A stretch of DNA of 64,000 nucleotides, taken from assembly GCA_000499405.2 (NCBI GenBank), contig HG738138.1, positions 6,384,888 to 6,448,887 of the forward strand, given 5' to 3'. This DNA comes from Onchocerca volvulus. Its lineage: Eukaryota; Nematoda; Chromadorea; Rhabditida; Onchocercidae. Numbering within the stretch: position 1 is the stretch's first letter; every line of letters begins with the position of its first letter. The notes under the pieces are model-generated. The model was not told the DNA's origin and searched no databases. It saw only the letters and a program-made list of their open reading frames with translations. Of this stretch, positions 1 to 13,900 are shown in pieces. A program made the translations under genes and the position numbers.

Positions 1-3000
1 GCAACGAGATTCAGAATGATACTACACTTTAATAATGCCCAAGACACTGTTGAGAAGACTTGAGCAATTTTTTATCTGCTTTTTCTTTTTTTCTTTTTTT
101 TTTTCAATTTTTAGTTTTTGTTACTTAACAATGTCCAAAAAAAAATTGACTTTTTTTTTTGATTTTTTAATTCTTTTGAAATTTTTATGTAATTTTTTTA
201 AATACATTGCTAAGAAAACTTGAGCAATTTTTATCATCTGGAACGAAGATCCTTCTTATTCAAAGGATGTCAGTGTTCTTGACTCTTCGGAAGTCACTCG
301 CTTTCAGTCTCATCATAAAGTGTTGATTCCTAAGCTGCTTAGCTGTCAGTAGTCACTGAAGAAATTTTGGATTAAAAAAAAAGAATATCATAGCTTGAAA
401 GGGCAAAAATCTGATTTATAAGATGCAGCTGTCATGGTATTATTCGTCTGTTTTGCCACCATTGGTGTTCTATAAATATCACTAAGCATCTGGACTATAT
501 GAGGGCAGAAAAACTTAAATAAAAGTGTTTATCAATCTCTATAAACAATCTAGCAGCAATTTCACCTTACTCTAATGGACTCATAGCTCTGTTTGGCCAT
601 TGAATAAATCATGTCTGGGAAAAAGAAGTGGATGAATTACTATTATTGCAGTAGTTATGGTAGTTACGGTAATACACCGGATATCCCCATAATTCACATC
701 ACAAACCATAATAAAAGGTATTTTGTTCTTATCTGAAAGCTCATAGCTTGTTTTCACTGAATTTGCAGTTTATAGAATAGCAAAGGTCTGGAAATATCAA
801 GTAGTGTGGAAATGCCCGAAATTTCAAGCACACAAAGAACATAGCAAAATATTTTGAGCATTTTTGATAATGCTAATATGCTATTAACATTTTTCAAGTG
901 CGTTTTGATTTTACCCAATAAATTGAGGATTTAAATATTTCAAATTGATGCATGCAGTTTAACTTTTCCCTAATAAAAATTCAACTTTACCATTAAATTA
1001 TTCGATCATTTTGAGATCAAGTTTCACAACAGTAATTTTCGACCAAATGCAAATTTCCGTTAAAAAGGTGCAAACCGCAGCAACTGTGAATATTGATATA
1101 TTTGTTGCTAGCAATAAGCAACATTCGACAGATAGAGTGAAATATTCCCCATTTTAATCATTTACATGCATCATTCAAGTCAATCTTAAATTCCTGTTGC
1201 TAATGACCCAACTCTTCATCAATCTTTTCATGACGTGTCGTTCGGATATCACGTGTGCAACGTGTGACCCTGCACACAATACATTCTGGATTGCTTTTCA
1301 TATTCGGGAATTCCGATTCTTCTTCATAGTTGTGTTCCAAATTTTTTCGCATGGAATGCTAGAACAGTATATTTATAGGCATTGCAAATTTCGATCCGTC
1401 TATTTATATGTGTTTCATTAATAAGTCGATGCGGTTACTGTGGTGGTCATCTTTACACTACAACATCAACTGCTTTTCTATCTTATATATAAAAGTAGCG
1501 ATTCAGATTCCAGAAATCAGTACGGGAGATGTTGATCAAAAATCTGAAATATAATGATGAAACACCAATTTCTGGTGAAAACAGGCTTGATTTAAACATT
1601 CTACTGTGAGATGGCTCGATACCATTAAGCCTATCCTTCTGAATCAACAACAGTTTTCTTGAGCGTTTCTTAACGCTCTGTTTTTGCCCCGTAACTTCAT
1701 CTGATCAAATGGAAGAGAAAGTATACTCAGCGCTCGTCCTATTATCTCTTTTATTATTTTCTTTCCATACATACCACATATTAAAAGGATGTCGTTGGAA
1801 AATCTGTATCGATTAAAAAATGATCGATTTCATCCTTAAATTCAAAGCTCTCTTCGCTTTATTATTTAATTGAACCAAGCATATCTGTGGGGAAGAGCTT
1901 GTTGATTTTTAATCTTCAAAATTTTCTTATGAATTACTTACCATTGTATGAAATGAACTGAATGGAATAGGATTTCGGCTTCATCCACATCAGTTGCTGA
2001 ATCCTTCAATACATTTATCACACATACACACACACTAAGAAGATCGCAGCACATTCTACTTCGTAGAAAAGACAAATGAAATATTTTTTTCTCGATAGAA
2101 TATCTGCGATTGTAAATGCAAATTGAGAAGTTAAGTTTTGTCCATAATGACAGCCTAGTCTGACTTCAGATTTTTAGCATCTCTTCATTATCGAGGACCG
2201 AACCTATTGTCAGATGTAATTCCGAGAACTATGCTGGACTCATCTAAACGACGATCAGTCGCTTAATGATACATATCATCCATATGTCATTGTCGAATTG
2301 TCCATATTGATACATCTACTAGCGGTACACACTTTTTAGTATTTATTTCGAGCTGAAACTGCTAAACGAAACTCAGACATGGGTTTCTGTTACGTTCATC
2401 TTTTCTACTTCGTTATCACAATCTGGGGCACTGATCACCTCTTGACCAGCAAAATCCGAGGATTCAGAGGTCAGTATTACATTTTCAAAACTGCTCTTCA
2501 TTGCTTTCAACTGGGAATGCTTTATCATTCAGATTTTCGTTGCTTTGACGGATGCGATGATGATACTTCTAACTTTTTGCATTTTTTCCCGACGAATTTT
2601 TGTGGAGCAACAAACAATCTTTGTTAGCTTCTTCTCCGTTGAAGTATTTTTCGGACTGACATATATATTTTATTATCATTTCCTCTTTTTTCCTAAGTCG
2701 TCTCTTTTTCTTGGTTACCAGTTGGATATGTGACACTGGTTTGAGTTCCAGAACCAATAATAGTGATGATTGGACATTTGTCATTTAATTCAGTTTTCCT
2801 TTTTTCACTTCTGCATTTAACTCATTCATTATATTATATGGAAGTTTTTGTTTATGCTGATTTTCACGTTAGATAGTGGAATTTGATAATTAAAATTGCC
2901 GAAAATGACTTGTTATATCCTGCTCAATTTCGCAAAAGAAAACGATGAAGATAGAAAATTTTGCTTCTACTGAAACATTTTTGATTTATCTTACCTTTGT

Positions 3001-3749
3001 TGCCACATTTTGTATTATGGTGCACACAGAATACGCTCATAATTATTACCGCCGTTTACTATCAAATTTGCCAATTTTGCGGAAAGAATAGATGAACCAT
3101 TATTTGTAATATTATTGATTTAAAAATCTCAACTGCGATATGCAATATGCACATATGCACAAGAAGCTTCTCAAATTGGTTTCATTGATAATGCTGATAT
3201 TACTTGACAACTTTGTTGACTGCCGACGACTTTAGAAACTTATTTCATGAAATAAATCAGTTTCAAGCTGAATGAAAAGGTAAATATGAATAGGAAAGCT
3301 TCTCGGTATGATTATATTATCTGGAAACTAACTCATGAGAAGGATTAATGAAAATAAATCTTAAAGAATATTTGAGCTGCAGGAATCATTATTTTAATAT
3401 GACTATTTCCTCTTAATGATTATACGAATATCAAGCAGGATCCTTTTTCTTAAGCAACATCCTAATTCTATCCTAAGTTAATGTACATTACTATGAACTT
3501 CTCTACGAAAAATAGGTAGACTTAGGATACGAATATTATTAACGGTGGTTCAACAATCTAAATTTCAATAGATTTAGATGCTCCAAACTGTAAATAACAT
3601 GAAATCTCGAAAAAGCTTAGTAAATTGCATCAAAAAGTATCAGGAAATTAGGGGAAAGAACAATGACGCTAATCAGGATTGAACTAAAGATCACACCAGT
3701 AATTAATAGCTGATGAATTAATCAAATGCCTTAAAAAAGCTTTTTCAAA

Positions 3750-3992
3750 TTATTCATATGTTGGAACTGAATAAACACCAAAAGACTGATGATGCTTGGT
3801 ACTACTCAAAATGCTTTCTAAGGGCGCTTTCCAAATTGGATTGAATTTTCTATATGCTGATTGGAATATGATTCTATACCATGATATTATCCTTGTTTCT
3901 TCTTTTAAATCGTTTGAAAGTTTGAATAGCTGAGTAATACTTTTCAGACTCAAACCCTCAAGCCGATCCAGTATTTCGCAATTTTTATTCAT
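3750..3992 (-). CDS. possible small ORF or first exon, unknown
   Basis: An 80-codon ORF on the minus strand, starting MNKNCEILDRLEG, rich in charged residues and without strong low-complexity bias. An acceptor-like TTGATTAG lies five bases before its ATG, which would suit spliced-leader addition. I recognise no family, see no signal peptide and no membrane segment. An internal TCATG/GTATAG donor would make it a first exon, but no matching second exon was found. It may be a chance ORF. Confidence 0.2.
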   Translation of the reverse strand: MNKNCEILDRLEGLSLKSITQLFKLSNDLKEETRIISWYRIIFQSAYRKFNPIWKAPLESILSSTKHHQSFGVYSVPTYE

Positions 3993-5500
3993 TCTCGCTA
4001 ATCAATATCCTATTGATAAAAATGCCTGTGACAAGCTGCTGATGGTGGATAACATGAAAAAGAAATGTATGGAACATATCAGGTGCATAGAAGATTTTTT
4101 AATTGTAACGAACCGCTTCAATATGCATCATTGCTTTCACTTGGAAGATCTCTTTCTTTCTTGAAATCTCAATCTATCAAATTCAATGTCTTTAAACTCA
4201 TTCTGAGTTTTAGCGCTTTATCCAACTAATTAATCCTGATAGAAGTAGATGAAATTTCAAAAGTATAACTTCACTTTGCTCGAACATATGAACCTGATTT
4301 TTTTTTTCACAACTGCTTGCACTTGCCTGCATCTTTCATGGTTGCGTCTTATTTTTGTACTTAATAGTTATTGTTATAGCTATCAGAAAGCAGATTTAAT
4401 CAAATAATTCGAAATCAATGCCACATTTAAGGATTCACTTAGCAGTAGAAGCTCGTGTCACTATTTAATGATTTGTGATAAGAAGTCAGAAGCTAGTTTT
4501 AAAGGGAATAAAACTGAAAGCTCTTCCTCCTTCTAACCCCGCAAAAAAAATTGAGTAGATTTATTTTACGATTCTCGATGCCTGCTGCCTTTCAATCACA
4601 TGGAATAGTTCCTCAAATCAAAAGTTCAGTGTGTGAATCAAAATGTACATAATTTCTCGACTTCAGAATGCACATAATATTTGCATTATTAACACTGTTC
4701 ACTGTTATCAGTACTGTGTGTTTTTGGGATTACTGCACCGAAGCTGTATCAAATGATGGAAATGGTAGCCGAGAAAAGATGTGACCTGTTTTTTTTCCTA
4801 GAAAAAATTTAGCAGTCCTTAGGAGAAGTGTTTAATGACTGCAAAATCACTATGATATGAAGATAATTGAAAAACAGGAAACATTCTCAAATAAAAATTT
4901 TTACAATTTTAAAGTTTGAAAATTATTTTTTTAATAAATGAGATAAGACTAAGTGTTAAGTGACGTATTGTATTAATCATTAGATTGGAATCAGATCAGT
5001 GTATAGATTCTCTTACAAGTGAAATAATTAAAAGATGTAAATTATAAAATGCAGAAATGATGTATTTTGGGGTCCTTTAAAGAGCAACAAAAATTTTGAG
5101 ATGTAGAGATACAGCTCAGCATGTGAATTACTCAAGGATTTTTGTGATCGTGCAGGTTCGCTGGTATTCCCTTAATTTGGTATGTTTATCATTATTCACT
5201 GTGAAGAGTGATATGAATAAGAAAAATGAATTGAAACAGGGGCCAATGCAAAGGACAAAATCTTAATGGCATTTGATGATTTGATGTTTGCAGTTTAAAT
5301 TTTCATATAATAAGCAACATGTGAATAACTGCGATTTAGCATGATTACTAATTATGAGCAATCTTTGCAGCTCGCCATCATTTTTTAGCCGTACTATTTG
5401 GATGGCTATCACTTTGTTGTGTTTCATCGTGTTTCTTTATCAAACATATTGGAGATTATCCGAATTTTTTAATACAGGACAATAATCGGAATGCAATTGA

Positions 5501-5667
5501 AATTAGTCAATTTCTATTTAGTATCTTAGCTGTAAATTTAATTTTCAAAAACTAATGTGTAGTGATACATTAAGGCCCACTGATATATTTGTGCAAAAAC
5601 ATTATTCGTCGCAGGTTGTCTTTCATTAATTAGTCAATTTCGATTTAGTATCTTAGCTGTAAATTTA
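5501..5667. repeat. 40-bp direct repeat, two copies
   Basis: Two copies of a 40-bp sequence beginning AATTAGTCAATTTC lie at about 5501-5540 and 5628-5667. They are 127 bp apart in register, with one visible mismatch (CTATTT against CGATTT). The flanks differ, so this is a local duplication rather than a longer tandem array. No gene is near it. Confidence 0.75.
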
Positions 5668-7236
5668 AAACAAAATAGGAATTCAGTTGATATGATTTAC
5701 TCATTTTAGCGTTGCTTTCGTAACTGCATTCAACACGCAGTCTATTTCAGATTGTCAATTTCTCCGATTTTAGCGGTAATATCGATCTCTAGAGTAGCTT
5801 TTCAATCATAACAAGTGAGCGGTAAAATCTCGATTTCTGTACAGACGCAATTTTATCATTAGCAAGACACTAAATCGAAAATTGATTTTACAGTGATGGA
5901 AATTACTGAATTAATTTGCGAAATGTGCTGTTATTTGTCATACAGACGGCCAATGCAGATGGTGCGGTAAACAACAGCGGGACAAAGTACTACTAAGACG
6001 ACAATTTTGATTTCGTACTGATGGTTTCTCTTTGTTATCGAAAGCAATCGATAGATCGATGACTGTTGAATCAAGTTTAGATTTTGAGGATATCGATCAC
6101 AACATGCCGCAATATTAACGAAGTTATTATCACATTCATCACTCCCCTTATTGGAATATGCCACAGCTTTTATTTTGACATGCATTTTCTAGTCTTCGAA
6201 TTATCTCATTAATTCTTACAATTAATGCCACTACACACATTTACTGCCACTTAAAATTTGCTTAACAAGCAAAGAGTAAACATGAGACAAAACTTCTCGC
6301 AGATATATTGAGTAATCTACTTAAAGGTTTTTTGAGATTGTTATTTAATGAGTAATATTGTTACTGAATGAGTAATATAAACTGGTCCCAGAAAAGTCTT
6401 TGCACTGAGAGTTCAAAAACTGTCTGTGTTCACAATACTGATGCTTTTCTCTTAACAGCATCAAAAAAATATCCGATTTATATTATCAAAGACAGCCCAT
6501 AAACGTGCTATGAATGTGACAAACATTGAAGAAAACTATTTTCCATATGTTAATCAAATAAAACAGAAAGATAGGAAAAATAATATGACGCAGTAACAGC
6601 TGCAAAATTAAGAGTGACTGGTATGTTTAATTCATAAGTTAAAGATCTGTTGATTACTTGAAACTTGGAAGATTCCTTTCCCTCAGCTATTCTCATTCAA
6701 TACTTGAAATTGAAGTTTCTAACTCTGTCGAGACATTCAAAGAATAAATTTAAAATTCCCTTCCGCAATATCCATTTCCGGTTACTTGTACAGATGAATA
6801 GAAAAGTGGGAATAATTTATTTAAATATTGGATTTTACGATGTTAGCTTCTTAATTTATGCAAGGGAAGAGTGAATAACTACTTCAACTGAGATTTAAGA
6901 AAATACGAAGAAGTCATGATGATAAAAAGTATACAGCATAAAACAGTGAGTTCTGCTGATAAGACGAACACCGAACACCATGTAAACGCAAGTCACGGAA
7001 AGTGAAAAAAAAAAAGACCAAAGAATCTTTCGGAAGTCACTGGAAGCATGAGCTAAAGTAGAATTTTAGAAAATATTGTAAAGGGATAGCATGAGGAATA
7101 GTGTTTTGTAGAATATTATCGCAAATATCAGCATATCACAAGTTTCGGCAATATTACACAACGTGATAAGCATTTCATTGCTGATATTTTGAATGCACTT
7201 TAATTAGCTAATAACCGATTAATCAATCTAGAAAAA

Positions 7237-10200
7237 TTAATTGTCATAGTACACAGTGAGAACATTGATCTCGCCCGTAGAAAATGTCTGTGTTGAGGCG
7301 TCGCTCACTTGTCGCGATGAAGGAACATTTGAAACGATGACGTTATTGATAATCGATGTTGCAACTCCTCTTTTCGCTGATCTAAATGGCGTTGTACCGT
7401 TGGTTTGGAATACTGCTGGTGGTGGCCGATTTGCATTCGGTATCAGCGCTTTCAGACATTTCTCTTCAAACAGTGTCAATAGATGCTTCGGCAACATATT
7501 ACTCATCATACGATACAATACCGTTACAAGACAGTGTGCTTCCTCAACCACAGTCACTAGAAAATCCTCCGTTATCGGCCTCAGACCCCAACTGAAACAA
7601 ATTTACTTCATTCCTTGAAAAAAGCATCACTACGAACAATTAATACCTTAGATAAAGAGAAATAACAAATCTCGAACCTTGGCGACTGAGTGAGTTTCCT
7701 GGGCGTCGCATCTGACATCATGATTGATTGTGGATAGTAAACCCTTTGAAGATTTAAGAACGACACTGCACGCATATCCGTCAAAGCTTTACCAAACTTC
7801 TCATGTTGCAATATCGCATGGGCTACCTGTCCACAGAAAAATTGAATGCAAAGATCTTAACGATTTTTTGAAGTTGCAAAAAAATTGAGAAGAACAAAAC
7901 AGTTCATGTGATTTATCATTGAGTGAAATTACTTTGTACTGAAACAATACAAAATCACAAGCTGACCTGCGTATCGAAGATTTTTCTAAGATTGATGGCA
8001 TAACGATGAGCAAGCAAAGTGGCCACTCTCTTGGCATCATGAATTACCTGGGAAACTAAACATATGAGAAAAATTTTCATAATATTTATACCCATGCTTA
8101 AGTCGATGAATTAACCATCAGAACCATTCGCACAATCAGGGAAATATAGTCCCTCAATGATGGTATGACAGCACGTTGGAAGAATTGCGCATTGATCTTG
8201 CAGATGTTTACGACGCTAGCAGTCAAACCCAATCCACCGATAGATGATCGATGATTAGGACTACTTGGACTTCGTGGGTCGACATGAAATAGCGAAACAG
8301 TATCTTCTATGTTAATTAAAACCTTTGGGAGGTTCCTCAGTGCTTTGTCATTTCCCAAATATCCAATACTAGGATGATCAAACCAAGTTTTGCGATGCTG
8401 ACCATTTCTGTATCACAAAATCTAATCATCCCGATATGACACTGAACTCAGTAAAAAAAAAAAAAGGAATCTAAAGATGTAACACATAAGTGTTATGGAA
8501 AATACAATAAAACATACTTTAATAATTTTCTCAGATTCTAAAATTTCCTTAACACCACTTTCCAATAATATGGTGTCGCTATGAACAACGTCGAAAACAA
8601 CGATTTGCGTGGTCGTAGCCAATATAACCAGAGACAGGAACTCCTCTCCTTGAATACCAAGGATAACAGTCTTGAAATCAACACCGACAACTCGTTCTTC
8701 CATACTATCAATTTCCGCATTAATCGATAATACTGATTCCTAGAAAATTCTTCTAAGAATCTAATCATATTAAGTTACAAAATCTAATACTATGGTGGCA
8801 GTAGCTTATGTGTGTTACTAGTCAACATTGGGTAATGCTAACGGAATAAAAAACTCGGTACCTGCGCAGGTTTCAAAGCTTTCACGAGATTGATCCGACT
8901 GATGGCATTATGATTTAGATGACTATTATTATTTTCAAATTCTGAACTCTCAGTGGAACCACTTTCCGAGCCATCTTCTGAAGCGCGATTTTTCACAAGC
9001 GAAACCTAATACGAAACAAAATTTAGATCTAGAATTATATCATACTCAAAGAAAACTTTGATGGGAACTTATGACAACTGCCTTGCTAATCTTTTTAAAT
9101 AATCACTTCATTAAAAAGCTAAAATACGAAATGCAGAAAAGAGCAAGCAAGAAGAAAATCTTTGCATTTCTCCGATCTAAATAGAAAGCAAAATAAAAAA
9201 CGATTTTGCAGAAATAACCTTATTCGATCTTATGAAAAACACATTACGATTAAGCTTCAAGAATTGCAGTAATTCCTTCGGATTGGTTGCCACTTCTTGC
9301 CTAACAGTATGAGAAAAACGATCACAAAATTTCTGATAGAATACATCCATTGGTATCGGCTGTTCATCATTCTACAAATCAAGATTTCCGTAACCATTAT
9401 ATGGGCAATCCAGTAATGCAATTCATGGATAATACTTTCATCTTCAATTGTAAAAATGTAAAAGGACTTATTTCTTCAAAAACAACTCTTTTGAGCATCT
9501 GAACTTTTTTACATTCTGCATGAAAACACATCATAATTCTTCCAATAAACAAAAATTGATAATATCCTGACAACTTTTAAAAAGCAAACTTTAAATGACT
9601 ACCACTTTCAGCTGCGCAATAATGAACTGAAAAATCCACATTATGTTTCAAAATGTCTAAAAACCGTTGAAGATTATAAGCAGAAACCTGCTCCACAATG
9701 GATCTAAGATATTCGACGGCTGCTTGCTTGGCTTTAACACCGGCTAAGGGTTTCCCTTCATCATCCAATTCAATACCAGCATTGCTAGGTTCTGGCATAT
9801 TTTTCAGCCGAACACGATCGCCTTCAACTACAAAATGATCATTTTGTGATTGAAGAAATTCGCAGAAATCCTTCAGATGCCTACCAGATACCAGACGTAC
9901 TTCAGGAGCCGCTTGTGAACGATGGCCGAGCAAACTTTTGATCTGTAAATATATTTAAGTAGATTAATTTAAACAACCAATCAGGGAAAGTATAATAAAA
10001 TTTCTAATATTTTGAAACAAACATCTAAATGTGAGCAAATAAAAATATAAATTCAATCTCTGTAATCTAAACTACATCATTTTTATCAAATTATGACTGA
10101 TATTATAATAAAAATGACTCGTTGTTACCAACAGAGCGCTTTTGCATTTACGAAAAAATCGTGTAGTAAACAAGACATTCCTGCAACTCTGGCCCGAACT

Positions 10201-10925
10201 TCTGTAGTTTTGCTTCGAAAAATTGCACGGCTTCCTTCACATAATCACGATTTCTAGCATTTGCAGTGGCTTGCAACAAAGGATTATTCTTCACCGTCAT
10301 GTCACCAAATCCATTTAAGCAAACCTAAAAATATCAAACTTTTTAATTGAATGTTATAGTAAAACTGCAACTAGGCAGCTATGGGAGCCAAAAACAAAGA
10401 AGTAACAAAATTGCTGAGCATGAACAAACTTGAACGCTCACTATTTACGACTAATAAAGAAACCAGAAAATTAAAAAAAAAAAAAATCAATGAAATGAAG
10501 ATGAAAGCAAAAATGTAAGTCATAAATATGAGCTACATGAAGTCAATGCTAAGAAGGCATTAGTGAATTAAAATAACGTTTATGCAAAATTTACTTTTTT
10601 ATCATTAAAGAAGAAAACACATGATGGCAACTAACTTTATCCTTAATAAACCTATAGATAGTTGGTTGATCAACAAAACAGAACATGCTATATTGCATTA
10701 AATTGCTTGCTGATTTACCTGATCGCCTTCAACGGTAAAGAGCGAGGGATGCTGAGTGAGGAAGTCGGTAAGACCTTCTTGTGTGGTACCAACCGCATCA
10801 CGCATTTCTGCCGTGAAGCCACGTGCACCAAACTGGCAGCTGAGATCATGGATTGTACGCCGACCATTCTTCTGCATTAGATGATCCATGAAAAAAAGTA
10901 GTGCCATATTCTTTGCTTCGTCCAT
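7237..10925 (-). CDS. egal-1: Egalitarian-like protein, degenerate 3'-5' exonuclease domain
   Basis: Nine exons on the minus strand join in frame: 10719-10925, 10172-10324, about 9628-9942, 9219-9371, 8862-9005, 8518-8739, 7967-8047, 7678-7826 and 7237-7591, giving about 590 residues. The N-terminus (FFMDHL, then IHDLSCQFGARGFT) and three repeats of the type FLxxxxxxFxVEGDxV (in exons 1, 3 and 4) match the Egalitarian N-terminal region as I remember it. Exons 6-9 form a DEDD-type exonuclease fold: VVGVDFK, then VIHDAKRVA, IFDTQ, VAHAIL, and RPITEDFL. Egalitarian links mRNA cargo to BicD/dynein in flies; EXD1 is a mammalian relative. Key acidic residues look replaced (see findings). The ORF within intron 6 could be an optional exon. 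The end of exon 3 is the least certain junction. No neighbour shares its orientation. Confidence 0.85.
8116..8397 (-). other. possible in-frame cassette exon within the Egalitarian-like gene
   Basis: Between exon 6 (ends 8518) and exon 7 (starts 8047) the minus strand has a stretch open for about 105 codons. Bounded by GTCAG/CATCGC and CTGATG/GTTAAT it is 282 nt, phase 0 on both sides, so it could be included or skipped without changing frame. The predicted residues include GYLGNDKALRNLPKVL and a DPRSPSSPN stretch. Its base composition is coding-like. Inclusion would insert 94 residues between DEDD motifs I and II, where relatives have only a short loop. The acceptor is pyrimidine-poor, so skipping is expected to dominate. 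It could also be a relic exon or a chance ORF. Confidence 0.35.
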
Positions 10926-10945
10926 CGTACAACCACTGAATCTCT
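10926..10945 (-). promoter_or_regulatory. likely spliced-leader acceptor before egal-1-like ATG
   Basis: On the minus strand GAGATTCAG ends at 10936, ten bases before the ATG at 10925. No upstream exon joins to it. In nematodes an unpaired acceptor close to the first ATG usually marks spliced-leader trans-splicing, so this supports the chosen start. Inference only. Confidence 0.5.
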
Positions 10946-13900
10946 ACTACTTTTTAACTAAAATATAAATCCGATTAACTTTAAAGCGATAGTGCATCGC
11001 TTATTCAGAAACTGTGAATGCGAAGAAATGCTTGTCTCATTAATAAGATCAATTCAGACAAAAAGCAGTGCTTTTCAAAACATGATAAGTGTATCCAAAA
11101 GAAATCATAAATGGAAGATTAAACATTTCCTTCGTAAAGAAAAGCAAAAATAGTTAACAGAATTACGAATCGGAGAGTTCACAAGCTGATTAGAGAATGC
11201 AAATCTAGGGAAAACTGCATGTCAGAAGTGAGCACGGCAGTATCTTTCGCATTAGTTAAAAGTGATGACGACTGTGAATCATACATGTTTGAATGATTCT
11301 ATACGGGAATTGATTTATTTTTTTGGTTGATGAAGTTCAAAATAGAAATTTTTACTGGAAAAAGGAAGGATTATTGCTTACAATGGGAAGATAAAAATAC
11401 CACATCGGCAGAAAGCTAGAGAAAACTGGCTCAGAAAAATGCTACTGATGAAAAAGAAGGATCGAAAAAATATCAGAAAAGAATGAAATGCAAGATTTGT
11501 GAAATCGATTTTTTTTGTAAAACTTTATACGGATTACTAAGGACTATTGATGAAATCAGACGTTTGGATATATTTAAACTCCACTAAACAGATCCACGTT
11601 AACTAGCATCTCCTGCTTATAGACAACTGTCTTCGCTCACTTCTCATTTCCACAAGTTTGCATTGTAAATATCAAATCTTAAATTGTCTCTCCAGATTAT
11701 GTCACCACTTTACTCCGCCTTTTCGATAAAACTTGCTCTATCCGTTTCAAATGGGCTGCATAGATCAAATATTGCGATTTAGTCAAACAGTGGGACATCT
11801 TAAATTGTAGATGCATGAACAAACGAAATAACAATCAACTAACTAATCTACTTATCACAGTCAACATGTCCAAACACACCAAGCAGCCAGCTAAAAACAA
11901 TGTTTGAACTATATGACCACAGACAGCCGAAGTAACGGATATAACGAAATCCAGTAACCTGAAGTACTGCAGAGCTAATTAGAAAATATTCAGAACTTGT
12001 GGAGATTGATAATGAAAACAGAAAGGGGGGGTATTTTCAATATTTTGTTGCAATTGCACTAGTAATAAAGATACTACAAGTGCTTCTCTGGTAATAACGC
12101 AAAAAAACTGACCAGTTATCGTTTAATATTTATTTCAATAAAATAATGGAAAAAAAAAAGAAAAAAATCAATGAAAACATGCATTCCTGTCTAAAACTGA
12201 GATTTTAACCAGATTATTTGCAAGAACTAGAATACATAGCAAAAACTACAGCAGAAGATACCTTAAAAATAACTGATGAAGGCAATGTAAATTCAGACAA
12301 AATCCTTGGATGGTGAATTCACGGATTAACTGAGAATTTATCAAACAAATCGAGAAGCACATACAGCTTCTCCATGCGCATTGAGAACTAGCTTAAACGA
12401 AGGATGTGTTCAAACTTCAATATATTCCTTGCAAATATTGCCTTATTACTATAATGGCCTTAAAATCATATCATCTCACAATTAAGTCCTTCATCTCAAG
12501 AACAAATTGAAATTAAACTCATTATTTCAGAATTGATTTCTCTGAAACCTATTACAAAGACGCTTTGAAAACTTTTTGTCAACTGTGTCTTTTGCAAACA
12601 AAACCGTACGTTGAAAATAGATTGGTCGGCATGCATTAACTGTTTGTTAATTACAAAACTCAAGTCGATAAACCTATTGATTAGTTCTCAATCTAATAAA
12701 TCACCGTTCCGCTGTTCATTTTATAGAAAACAGCAATAATAGTGTTGATAGTTTGTCCAAATTCAATGCATTTCTGGCATTTTCTACAAATCTTTAACTG
12801 GACACTAGTACATACAAATTAATCGAATTTCAAGTCCAAAAATACGGTAGAACTGCTAAGCACAAACAAAGTAAATTACAATTTCCTAATAATTATGCCT
12901 TCGAGAATCAGTGAAATAAGAAGAATAAATTACAGTGCAAACGAGGCTTACAAGCACCGCACCATATACTTTTAGATGTCCACCAAATAAGAGTAAATCA
13001 ATGATTAGTAAACATTATGACCCAAACAACATCCTCTTTCAGCATTGGATTACCTGCATATAAATTGGAAATTTAAGAGAACTTTTATATGCGATCCGCA
13101 AATTTACTCATACTTTTCTGCTGGTGCGAAACTCTGTAGACCTCACATCATTTTAATTTCATGATGTTAAAAATAATTTTATTCTGCAGCGAGTTTTAAA
13201 CAGCACTAAAGATATTGCCTGCAAATAAAGCTTAGTTTTACTGGAAATTTGTTTGCAAATCAACAAAACAATCGTTTCACTGGCTATCTGGATTATTAAT
13301 GGGCTGCTAAAGAAATAATACAAAGGACTATATTTTTCATTATTGAAATCTCCCACATTCCTGACAGCTTCTATAGCTAAAATTTTCATTTCTATTCCAA
13401 ACATTATTTGATAATAATGGCTTAGTACATGCTCTAAAGCTTGACGGGAAATTTTGTTAGAAATAACTGCGATACATCACAGTTCTTGACTTGTAAAAAT
13501 GAACATCAATGATGAACTGATAAATAGGATTTAACAATGCTCTGAATTATATAAGTGAATATACAAGATGAATGAAGACATGAGATGTTTAGAAGACACC
13601 ACGACGGATATAAAAAAAAGTATTAACAATGTTACCAATAAGAATTTTCAAAAAATAAGAGAACCAAGGATGATTTTTGTTTATTTTTTGAAATTCTTAC
13701 TGACAACATTCTTGTTGTTACTTCTTTTTATTTCTCTGAGAAAGTGAAAAAAGTGCACCTATAGAGAAAAGTAAAACACCTAAGGACAGTCTTGAATGCA
13801 TAAGAACATGCACTGGAGTACTTATAATTGGTCCGCAGTAGAATATGTAGTTTGAAATTTGTTGATAATGAATGAGTCAGTTTTTTAAATCGAGCATCTT

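Larger units (their letters stand above)
1..7236. other. AT-rich intergenic region, no supported gene
   Basis: This 7.2-kb stretch has no exon chain I can support on either strand. It contains long T runs (about 65-190), many short poly-A/T tracts and a 40-bp direct repeat listed separately. A few ORFs of 60-85 codons occur, such as those at 3750-3992 (-) and 5931-6185 (-), but none has a recognisable domain and none joins to a neighbour with matching splice phase. It could hold the 3' flank of the Egalitarian-like gene, which reads leftwards and stops at 7237, and regulatory sequence for a gene beyond the left edge. Confidence 0.5.

Noticed and set aside
1197..1421. 74-codon plus ORF
   Set aside because: Hydrophobic, AT-driven composition, no splice partner and no domain.
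5931..6185. 84-codon minus ORF (MHVKIKAVAYSNKG...)
   Set aside because: No domain and no phase-matched partner exon. The residue mix is plausible, but the evidence is too thin to call.
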